Source of the DNA: an uncultured Desulfobulbaceae bacterium
GTDB taxonomy: Bacteria; Desulfobacterota; Desulfobulbia; Desulfobulbales; Desulfobulbaceae
Reading direction: 5' to 3'
DNA: 5,734 bases
Assembly (NCBI GenBank): GCA_947260045.1
Contig: CAMYOP010000095.1
Coordinates: 1-5,734, forward strand
Under the pieces are notes generated by a model. That model was given only the letters and a program-made list of their open reading frames with translations. It was not told the DNA's origin and did not search any database. The position numbers and the translations under genes are program-made. This document shows, piece after piece, positions 1-5,221 of the stretch. Every line of letters begins with the position of its first letter. Positions within the stretch are counted from its first letter, which is position 1.

Positions 1-814
1 CTTTTTCGCCATCTGTGGCACCAAAGGTATCTGTTTTTTTGATAGAATCATTTTCAGTTAAATCCCAGCGGACGATATAGCCCTTGTCTGTTCCTGCGTA
101 AAGTGCATCCCCATTATCATCAAGAGCCAAGGTAGTGATTGTTCCTGGCATTTTATCTGCCATGACTATTTTATAATTTTCTACCTCTTCGTTATCAAAG
201 AGATCAACGCTTATAACAGAATGGCTGATGTGGATGGAATTATCTGCAAACAAGTCTATTCGGCTGAAGCGATTTTCTTCTGAGCGCCTTACCATGCTCA
301 TCTTTAACTTGGCATTCTTGCTTGGAGCGGCCCAGGTCTTTAAGGTGCGTACCCGTGGCACGATGGTTCGCCTGTTTTGTTCTCCGTACTGGGGCACATA
401 GCTGATCTCAACCATAGTGAGACTGCCATCCTGCCATAAAATGTTATTGATGGAGCCAAGGTATTGCTCAACTTGGCGTATTGCTGCTGTTGGTTGGGAA
501 CCTAGTTGCTGCTCCTTAAACAATTTTCCATCTTTGATAGAATAAAAGCGAAGAACACCATCATTTCCCAGGGCATGAAAGAGCTCCTGATAACTGTCTA
601 AACCGAGCATTAGAGGTGCTGGAGCATTTTTATCCAGTTGGACGCTTGTGTGGATTTCACTGAGCTGTGATGGAGCAAAAAGTGGCAGTGCAACTTTGAC
701 AATGAGAACCAGGATTGCAAGTACACTGGCAATTACCAGGATGCCACCAATCTTGATGATGTTTTTAGCAAGATTGTCACGCTTGCGGGCACGTTTACGA
801 AATTTTTCGTCCAT
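1..814 (-). CDS. pstC: PstC-like phosphate ABC transporter permease, long form, 3' part missing
   Basis: This is an inner-membrane permease subunit of the Pst phosphate importer, seen only as its first 271 residues because the gene runs off the left edge. The N-terminus is very basic (KFRKRARKRDN), followed by one membrane segment at about residues 19-39 and a VALPLF exit motif. About 225 residues of soluble, beta-rich sequence follow, with a WD40-like blade end near residues 239-252 (YAGTDKGYIVRWDL). This layout matches the long PstC-like permeases (about 700-750 aa, COG4590 type) of Pseudomonas, Vibrio and deltaproteobacteria, which carry a periplasmic propeller-like domain between TM1 and the transport core; E. 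coli PstC lacks it. The transport core is not in the window. The start is forced: a stop codon lies in frame at 821-823 and the next Met is residue 69. No Shine-Dalgarno is visible. The gene lies 102 bp downstream of pstS on the same strand, so it is probably in the same operon. The substrate is inferred from family and context. Confidence 0.8.
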   Translation of the reverse strand, partial: MDEKFRKRARKRDNLAKNIIKIGGILVIASVLAILVLIVKVALPLFAPSQLSEIHTSVQLDKNAPAPLMLGLDSYQELFHALGNDGVLRFYSIKDGKLFKEQQLGSQPTAAIRQVEQYLGSINNILWQDGSLTMVEISYVPQYGEQNRRTIVPRVRTLKTWAAPSKNAKLKMSMVRRSEENRFSRIDLFADNSIHISHSVISVDLFDNEEVENYKIVMADKMPGTITTLALDDNGDALYAGTDKGYIVRWDLTENDSIKKTDTFGATDGEK

Positions 815-844
815 AAATATCTAAATGGTTTTGAAACAATGAAA

Positions 845-873
845 CCTGATGCGGTATTATAGCCAGCATCAGG
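845..873 (-). terminator. Intercistronic hairpin between pstS and pstC (attenuating terminator or mRNA stabiliser)
   Basis: A perfect 8-bp inverted repeat (cctgatgc / gcatcagg) encloses a 13-nt centre in which GG and CC can add two more pairs. On the minus strand it is followed by TTTCATTGTTTC, a broken U-rich tract. It lies 44 bp after the pstS stop and 31 bp before the permease start. Hairpins in this position commonly protect the 3' end of binding-protein mRNA and reduce read-through, so that the binding protein outnumbers the membrane subunits. The structure is seen directly; the function is inferred. The U-tract is too imperfect to call a full terminator. Confidence 0.55.
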
Positions 874-916
874 TCATATTTATTGGGATTTATAGGTATA
901 AAAGATTTGTAAAAAT

Positions 917-1918
917 CTACTGTAATTTTGCCACTTCTTTGGCCGCAACTTTAGCTGGTATTGGCATGTACCCGTCTTTTTCAACAATTTCTTGTCCCTC
1001 TTTGGAAAGGACAAATTTTAGAAATTCCTGCTGAAGCTTTGGAAGCGGTTTGTTCGGCTCTTTTACAACGTAAATATAGAGCATTCTGGAGAGTGGATAT
1101 TTTCCAGCAAGTACATTTTGCATGGAAGGATAATAGGCTTTGCCACCATCTTTTTTAGAAAGCGCAAGAACCTTGACGCCTGAAGTACGGTAGCCGATAC
1201 CAGAGTAGCCGATACCCGCCTTGTCCTCAGTGATGCCCATGACAACGGACGCTGAACCAGGTTGTTCTTTCACGGTGTCTTTGTAATCACCTTTGAAAAG
1301 AGCATGTTTTTTGAAATAACCGTAGGTGCCAGAGGCAGAGTTCCTACCGTAAATGGAGACAGGCTGATTGCCAATGTCACTGCTCAGACCAAGGTCTGAC
1401 CATTTCTCTACATTTTTTACATATCCGCCTTTTCTGTTTTTGGAAAAGACAGCATCTATTTGTTGCAGGCTCATTGATTCCATCGGATTGTCTTTGTGGA
1501 CATAGACCGCCAGAGAGTCAAGGCCCACCCCAATTGGTGTTGGCTTGAAGCCATATTTTTTTTCAAATTCGTCTATCTCAGTTGATTTCATTTTTCTGGA
1601 CATAGGACCAAGCTGGGCTGTTCCTGAAATCAGAGCAGGAGGAGCGGTGCTGGAACCTTTCCCTTCAATTTGGACTCGTACGTTTGGGTATTTTTGGCGA
1701 AATGATTCCGCCCAGAAGGTCATGAGGTTATTGAGTGTATCAGAACCAATGGAGTCAAGGTTGCCAGTTACGCCTGATGTCTGCTGGTAAAGGGGAATGT
1801 TTGGGTCAACATTGCTCTCTTTTGCAGTGGCAGACAGTGCTGGCACACAACAGGCTAGAGCAATGACGAATATTTTTTTAAGATGTGGAAAGTGTATGCG
1901 AAAGTATTTTGTTTTCAT
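917..1918 (-). CDS. pstS: Periplasmic phosphate-binding protein PstS
   Basis: PstS captures inorganic phosphate in the periplasm and delivers it to the PstCAB importer. The 333-aa product has the usual family length. It begins with a signal peptide: basic residues up to K14-K15, a hydrophobic core IFVIALACCVPAL, and a probable signal peptidase I site after A30-T31-A32. The mature part shows the PBP-like (PF12849) phosphate-site motifs: GSDTL at 58-62, the GKGSSTAPPAL loop at 86-96, MSRKM at 106-110, GLDSLAVYVHKDNP at 132-145 and GRNSASGTYGYF at 191-202. The serine, threonine, arginine and aspartate residues there are those expected to bind phosphate. The start is supported by a strong Shine-Dalgarno, AAGGAGA at 1925-1931, six bases upstream. 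It is the first gene of the leftward operon, read divergently from phoB, with Pho-box-like repeats upstream. The Cys pair in the signal region does not make a convincing lipobox (ALAC, with Ala rather than Leu at -3). Confidence 0.96.
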   Translation of the reverse strand: MKTKYFRIHFPHLKKIFVIALACCVPALSATAKESNVDPNIPLYQQTSGVTGNLDSIGSDTLNNLMTFWAESFRQKYPNVRVQIEGKGSSTAPPALISGTAQLGPMSRKMKSTEIDEFEKKYGFKPTPIGVGLDSLAVYVHKDNPMESMSLQQIDAVFSKNRKGGYVKNVEKWSDLGLSSDIGNQPVSIYGRNSASGTYGYFKKHALFKGDYKDTVKEQPGSASVVMGITEDKAGIGYSGIGYRTSGVKVLALSKKDGGKAYYPSMQNVLAGKYPLSRMLYIYVVKEPNKPLPKLQQEFLKFVLSKEGQEIVEKDGYMPIPAKVAAKEVAKLQ

Positions 1919-1943
1919 AATGGTTCTCCTTGTATGGGATGTG

Positions 1944-1952
1944 AGTATAACA
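1944..1952 (-). promoter_or_regulatory. Extended -10 element of the pstS promoter
   Basis: The minus strand reads TGTTATACT: a TATACT hexamer (5 of 6 matches to the sigma-70 consensus) directly preceded by a TGn extension. It lies 25 bp upstream of the pstS ATG, giving a short leader with the Shine-Dalgarno inside it. At 17-bp spacing the -35 position (1967-1972) reads CAAAAG, a poor match. That fits a promoter that depends on PhoB bound to the adjacent repeats. No transcription start has been shown. Confidence 0.55.
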
Positions 1953-1970
1953 GGTTGCTTTGATCTCTTT

Positions 1971-1992
1971 TGTTAAAATTATGTTAAAATTA
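1971..1992. promoter_or_regulatory. Pho-box-like operator: perfect 11-bp tandem repeat upstream of pstS
   Basis: TGTTAAAATTA occurs twice, head to tail, with no mismatch (1971-1981 and 1982-1992). The 11-bp period is that of a PhoB/PhoP dimer site: 7-bp half-sites plus a 4-bp AT spacer, one helical turn apart. TGTTAA resembles the E. coli half-site CTGTCAT with T for C, and is the complement of the B. subtilis PhoP half-site TTAACA. On the pstS strand the TTAACA units cover roughly -35 to -51 relative to the start expected from the -10 at 1944-1949, a suitable place for activation. The repeat is seen directly; binding is inferred. Confidence 0.7.
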
Positions 1993-2100
1993 CCAGTTAG
2001 CCTGGATTTGTTTTTTTTGGGGTTTGCTCCTTTAAATAGTCTGTAAATTAAGCCTGTTAATTGCTTGCCTCAATGACACCCAAAAAACATAGAATTGTTT

Positions 2101-2149
2101 TGTTAGAATTTGATAAGTGAAATGTTAAAGTTTTGTTAGGCTTTTGTTT
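2101..2149 (+). promoter_or_regulatory. 11-bp-phased TGTTA array (Pho-box-like) upstream of phoB
   Basis: TGTTAG begins at 2101, TGTTAA at 2123, TGTTAG at 2134 and TGTT at 2145, so the spacings are 22, 11 and 11 bp. The slot at 2112 holds the degenerate GATAAG, leaving the register unbroken over five turns. The units point towards phoB and share the core of the perfect repeat near pstS. The likely role is PhoB autoregulation of phoBR. The best adjacent pair is 2123-2144; the outer units are weaker. Confidence 0.58.
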
Positions 2150-2154
2150 TTGAC

Positions 2155-2160
2155 TATTTT
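2155..2160 (+). promoter_or_regulatory. Candidate -10 of the phoBR promoter
   Basis: TATTTT (4 of 6 matches to TATAAT) lies just after the phased TGTTA array, which would occupy the -35 region and upstream. This resembles Pho promoters in which Pho boxes replace the -35. The match is modest and other AT-rich hexamers are nearby, so the position is tentative. The leader would be close to 90 nt. Confidence 0.3.
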
Positions 2161-2163
2161 CTT

Positions 2164-2179
2164 CTGGTGAAGTCGCCAG
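2164..2179 (+). other. Small hairpin in the phoB leader
   Basis: CTGGTG (2164-2169) pairs with CGCCAG (2174-2179), with one T-G wobble, around the loop AAGT. It lies about 75 bp before the phoB start and would fall at the 5' end of the transcript if the -10 at 2155-2160 is used. No U-tract follows, so it is not a terminator. It may be an mRNA-stabilising 5' hairpin or chance. Confidence 0.3.
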
Positions 2180-2254
2180 GTCTCCTTTACACTTGTGCTA
2201 TGAAGTTGAGTTCCTTTTCGCCTGATGCCTTTGAATACAAAATAATATGAAACT

Positions 2255-2941
2255 ATGACAAAAGAGAAAATCTGGCTGGTTGAGGATGAGGAAGATATAC
2301 TCGCCTTGATTTATTATAATCTTGAGAAAGAAGGCTTTGTCGTCACAGGATTTACAAATGCCGAGGATATGCTGGTAAGGGCTGAATCAGAAGTGCCAGA
2401 TCTTCTTGTGCTTGACGTCATGCTTCCTGGTATTGACGGCTTTGAAACCTGTCGCCGTATAAAGAGGAAAGAGTCATTTACCACGACTCCGATAATGATG
2501 TTAACGGCAAGGGGTGAAGAAAGGGACATTGTCTCAGGCTTGGAGCTGGGCGCAGATGATTATCTCACCAAGCCTTTCAGTCCCAAGGTACTTATTGCCA
2601 GGGTCAGAGCTTTGCTACGCCGTGCAGGCCCGCAAAGCGTGGTTGCGCAGAATCAGATTCACTTTGGCGAACTTGTGATTGATAAGGACCGGTATGAAGT
2701 TTTAGTTTCGGGAAATCCAGTTTCTCTTACTGTCACAGAATTCAAAATTCTGGCCCTTCTTGCAGGAAAACCTGGATGGGTCTACTCTCGTGACCAGATC
2801 ATTAACTCTGTTCACGATGATAATATATCGGTTACAGGACGTACCGTGGATGTCCAGATTGTTTCTCTTCGTAAAAAACTCGGTGATCAACAATTCTTAA
2901 TTGAAACTGTCAGAGGTGTTGGGTACAAATTAGGTGTATGA
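2255..2941 (+). CDS. phoB: Phosphate regulon response regulator PhoB (OmpR/PhoB family)
   Basis: This is a 228-aa cytoplasmic transcription factor that binds Pho boxes once phosphorylated by PhoR. The receiver domain (about residues 4-120) has the acidic pair E10-D11, phospho-acceptor D54 (LLVLDVMLPGIDG), switch residue T84 (MLTARGE) and K106 in the TKPF motif. The winged-helix DNA-binding domain (about 130-228) shows the family pattern: LTVTEFKILALL, a recognition-helix region with SVTGRTVDVQIVSLRKKLG, and the C-terminal wing VRGVGYKL. The length is typical. No Shine-Dalgarno is evident before the ATG (the preceding bases are AATAATATGAAACT), which is odd for a regulator, but the start fits the family exactly. 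The gene overlaps phoR by 4 bp, implying co-transcription and translational coupling. The PhoB assignment rests on the PhoR partner and divergent pstS as much as on the sequence. Confidence 0.95.
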   Translation: MTKEKIWLVEDEEDILALIYYNLEKEGFVVTGFTNAEDMLVRAESEVPDLLVLDVMLPGIDGFETCRRIKRKESFTTTPIMMLTARGEERDIVSGLELGADDYLTKPFSPKVLIARVRALLRRAGPQSVVAQNQIHFGELVIDKDRYEVLVSGNPVSLTVTEFKILALLAGKPGWVYSRDQIINSVHDDNISVTGRTVDVQIVSLRKKLGDQQFLIETVRGVGYKLGV

Positions 2942-4770
2942 GGAAAAGAAAAAGACTACTCTGGCAGATTTTTCCCCCCATGGTGGTGGTTACGATTGCG
3001 GCAGTAATCGGGACTACTTTCTATGCGTCCAAAATATTTCGGCAGTTCTATTTCGATCAAACCACGGCAGATCTTAAAATTCGGGCCAACCTTGTTGCTG
3101 GCCAGGTCCATCAGGATTTTGTGGCCGCAAATTATCAACTCCTGGGTGAGCGTTGCCGTATAATTTCCAAACAGGTCGAAGCACGGATAACTCTGGTAAA
3201 GGCAGGCGGGGATGTTGTTGCCGACTCCAATGAAGAGCCTGTTCGCATGGACAACCATTCGGATCGTCAGGAGATTGGAGAAGCCCTTGCAGGTAAGTTT
3301 GGAACGTCCGTCCGTTACAGTCGCACTCTGGGCAAAAATATGTTGTATGTGGCTCTACCACTGTACGAGTCAAAGGATCATTCCTCCCAAGGTGGGGCTA
3401 TTCTCGGAACAGTACGTCTCTCTCTTCCTCTTGTTTCAATCAATTCGGTTTTACAGCGAATATTCTGGGAAAATTTCCTTGGTGCTTTTGTCCTGCTCTT
3501 GCTGGCAGCTGTGATCACTCTGCTTGTTTCCCGAAAAATCAGTCGTCCCCTTGAAGAGATGGGGCGAGTCGCCAAGCGCTACAGCGAGCTTGATTTTGAT
3601 ACAAAAATAATATTTGACCCAAAAGATACCGTCTCAAAAGAGGTGGCTGGTCTTGCTGAAACTATCAATGGCATGGCCTTGGAACTTGGCGACCACATTG
3701 ACACCGTCACCAAGCAGAAAAATGAACTTGAAGCTTTTTTCAAAAGTATGGTCGAGGGTGTGATTGTGGTGGATACTGAAGAACGGCTTGTGCGGGCGAA
3801 CAACACCGTTTTGCAACTGTTCAGATTATCTGCTGGACAACTCTCGGGAAGGTCTATTACTGAGGTTTTCCGTGATGCAGACCTTTCTCGCTTTGTACGG
3901 GAAACGCTTTCTGGTCAGCAGCATATCGAACAGGATCTTGTCTTTCAGCAGATAGACGGCGAACGCCATTTTCATGCCAGTGGTACCACCCTCCATGATG
4001 GAACTGGTCAAAAAACAGGAGCTTTGGTTGTATTAAACGACATCACCAAGACCAAAAAACTTGAGAATATGCGACGGGAATTTGTTGCCAATGTTTCCCA
4101 TGAACTCAAAACACCCATCACTTCTGTCAAAGGTTTTGTCGAAACACTCCTTGATGGAGCCATTGAGGAACCTGAAGATGCTAAACCTTTCCTGGAAATT
4201 ATCCAGCGTCAGGCCAACAGGCTAAACGCAATTGTAGATGATCTGCTCAGTCTCTCAAGGATTGAACAGGAAAAAGACCATGAACTCATCTCCCTGCAGG
4301 AAGAGGCCCTTCGTCCTGTCCTTGAAACCTGCATTGAATCCTGTGGTATGAATGCCAGTGAAAAGGGAATTGATCTGAAATTGGACTGTGATCCGCAGAT
4401 TAAGATTCCCATGAATCAACTCCTGCTGGAACAGGCAGTGTGTAACCTTCTTATCAATGCCATTAAATATAGCTTTGAAAATTCTAATGTATTTATAAAT
4501 GTGTTTCAGCTGGCACAAGAGATAAGTATCAGCGTTGTTGATGAGGGCTGTGGAATTTCACCTGAGCATCTACCCAGACTCTTTGAGCGCTTTTATCGTA
4601 GTGACAAGGCCCGCAGTCGAAAACTTGGTGGAACAGGACTGGGACTCGCCATTGTCAAACACATTGTCCAGGCCCATGGCGGCAAAGTAAAAGTCAAAAG
4701 TGAACCTGGCAAAGGCTCTACGTTTTCCATCCTACTTCCCATCAATAAGGCATCAGCAGAGACTTCCTAG
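2938..4770 (+). CDS. phoR: Phosphate-sensing sensor histidine kinase PhoR, with extracytoplasmic domain
   Basis: PhoR is the inner-membrane kinase and phosphatase partner of PhoB. At 610 aa it is much longer than E. coli PhoR (431 aa). The order is: TM1 at about 10-30; an extracytoplasmic domain at about 32-177 of the PAS/Cache-like kind found in Gram-positive and deltaproteobacterial PhoR (DVVADSNEEP, MDNHSDRQEI, MLYVALPLY); TM2 at about 180-198; HAMP at about 199-252; PAS at about 264-368; then HisKA with H388 in the VSHELKTP motif. T392 is the expected phosphatase-motif residue (ExxT). The ATPase domain has the N box around N503 and N507 (NLLINAIKYS), G1 at D535 (DEGCGIS), an F box (LFERFYR) and G2 at G564-G569 (GGTGLGL). 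All catalytic motifs are intact. The start overlaps the phoB stop as ATGA, so translation is probably coupled. The large outer domain may give an extra signal input besides the Pst complex; its ligand is unknown. Confidence 0.95.
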   Translation: MRKRKRLLWQIFPPMVVVTIAAVIGTTFYASKIFRQFYFDQTTADLKIRANLVAGQVHQDFVAANYQLLGERCRIISKQVEARITLVKAGGDVVADSNEEPVRMDNHSDRQEIGEALAGKFGTSVRYSRTLGKNMLYVALPLYESKDHSSQGGAILGTVRLSLPLVSINSVLQRIFWENFLGAFVLLLLAAVITLLVSRKISRPLEEMGRVAKRYSELDFDTKIIFDPKDTVSKEVAGLAETINGMALELGDHIDTVTKQKNELEAFFKSMVEGVIVVDTEERLVRANNTVLQLFRLSAGQLSGRSITEVFRDADLSRFVRETLSGQQHIEQDLVFQQIDGERHFHASGTTLHDGTGQKTGALVVLNDITKTKKLENMRREFVANVSHELKTPITSVKGFVETLLDGAIEEPEDAKPFLEIIQRQANRLNAIVDDLLSLSRIEQEKDHELISLQEEALRPVLETCIESCGMNASEKGIDLKLDCDPQIKIPMNQLLLEQAVCNLLINAIKYSFENSNVFINVFQLAQEISISVVDEGCGISPEHLPRLFERFYRSDKARSRKLGGTGLGLAIVKHIVQAHGGKVKVKSEPGKGSTFSILLPINKASAETS

Positions 4771-4813
4771 CATTTCCGTTCCCGGCAATTGTGTATCCTG
4801 TGTTTTGTCTTAT

Positions 4814-4832
4814 AGTTTCATAAAGAGAAACT
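4814..4832 (+). other. AT-rich hairpin after phoR
   Basis: AGTTTC (4814-4819) and GAAACT (4827-4832) form a 6-bp stem around a 7-nt loop, 43 bp after the phoR stop. It is AT-rich and has no following U-tract (TTAACTCC follows), so it is a weak pause or mRNA-end structure at best. Read-through into the next gene is likely. Confidence 0.3.
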
Positions 4833-4836
4833 TTAA

Positions 4837-4851
4837 CTCCACCTTCTGGAG
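4837..4851 (+). promoter_or_regulatory. Hairpin that includes the Shine-Dalgarno of the 108-aa gene
   Basis: CTCCA (4837-4841) pairs with TGGAG (4847-4851) around CCTTC. The GGAG at 4848-4851 is the only plausible ribosome-binding site for the ATG at 4857, so the stem would mask it. Five base pairs with a 5-nt loop is marginally stable. It could tune translation, but it could also be coincidence, because any CTCC near a GGAG gives such a stem. Confidence 0.35.
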
Positions 4852-4856
4852 AAATA

Positions 4857-5183
4857 ATGACCTCACTGAATACGATTCCACGTCAAGATTCCAGGCAGGA
4901 TTTTGTGCACGTACTCTCTCTTACTCCCGAAAACAGATTGCGGGATTATCAGGAAGCTATGGATCTTGCGAAAAAAGAGGCAGAGAAACATTTTGGAGAA
5001 TACATGCTCATGTCCTGGTATGACCGTGATAGAGATTTCGAATCTCCGCAGCATACCTCTGAGTGTGCTCTGGATGATAAGAAAGAAGGCTATATTCATT
5101 ATGGTTTAAGCCATGGCGCTACTCTCAAGGTTGATATTGAGGCAGGCCGTTTTGTTTTTTTCTTTGCACCCGTTGAATGGTAA
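4857..5183 (+). CDS. Small acidic protein of unknown function, possibly AF1514/DUF5619-like
   Basis: This is a 108-aa predicted cytoplasmic protein with no signal peptide or membrane segment. A predicted helix (about residues 24-46, rich in Glu, Lys and Ala) is followed by a conserved-looking centre MSWYDRDRDFESP (52-64), one Cys (C70), YGLSHGATLKVDIE (82-95) and a hydrophobic strand FVFFFAP near the C-terminus. The pattern recalls the AF1514 family (DUF5619) found in archaea and sulfate reducers; that is from memory and unverified, and no function is known to me. The start is chosen for GGAGA at 4848-4852, four bases upstream. It sits 86 bp after phoR and 38 bp before the Sec-containing redox gene, with no clear terminator on either side, so it may be co-transcribed with both. 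A PhoB-controlled role would be a guess. Confidence 0.8.
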   Translation: MTSLNTIPRQDSRQDFVHVLSLTPENRLRDYQEAMDLAKKEAEKHFGEYMLMSWYDRDRDFESPQHTSECALDDKKEGYIHYGLSHGATLKVDIEAGRFVFFFAPVEW

Positions 5184-5221
5184 TCGTCACAATCGTACTA
5201 CTTGGATGAAGGAGGAAACAG

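Larger units (their letters stand above)
1919..2254. other. pstS-phoB divergent control region
   Basis: This 336-bp AT-rich gap separates leftward pstS from rightward phoB and contains no credible gene. From left to right it holds the pstS Shine-Dalgarno (1925-1931), an extended -10 for pstS (1944-1952), a perfect 11-bp tandem repeat (1971-1992), a T-run (2011-2018), a lone TGTTAA (2055-2060), a second 11-bp-phased TGTTA array (2101-2149), a candidate -10 for phoB (2155-2160) and a leader hairpin (2164-2179). From about 2180 to the phoB start I see no further structured signal. Confidence 0.8.

Noticed and set aside
856..861. Perfect TATAAT on the minus strand upstream of pstC
   Set aside because: It lies in the loop of the intercistronic hairpin and has no acceptable -35 at 16-18 bp or TGn extension. 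An internal promoter is possible but not supported.
1838..1852. Lipobox-like ALAC/CC in the PstS signal peptide
   Set aside because: The -3 residue is Ala rather than Leu, and a clear A-T-A signal peptidase I site follows, so a lipoprotein is unlikely.
2072..2081. TGTCAT on the minus strand, resembling an E. coli Pho half-site
   Set aside because: No second half-site is found 11 bp away, so a single match is likely chance.
2956..3373. Two overlapping minus-strand frames of about 100 aa opposite phoR
   Set aside because: They lie wholly inside the phoR outer-domain coding region, overlap each other in different frames and look like no protein family.
4814..4832. Rho-independent terminator after phoR
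   Set aside because: The stem is AT-rich and no U-tract follows, so it was recorded only as a weak hairpin.
5206..5208. ATG upstream of the selenoprotein gene as its start
   Set aside because: It is out of frame with the family sequence, runs into a stop within about 15 codons, and overlaps the Shine-Dalgarno that serves the GTG at 5222.
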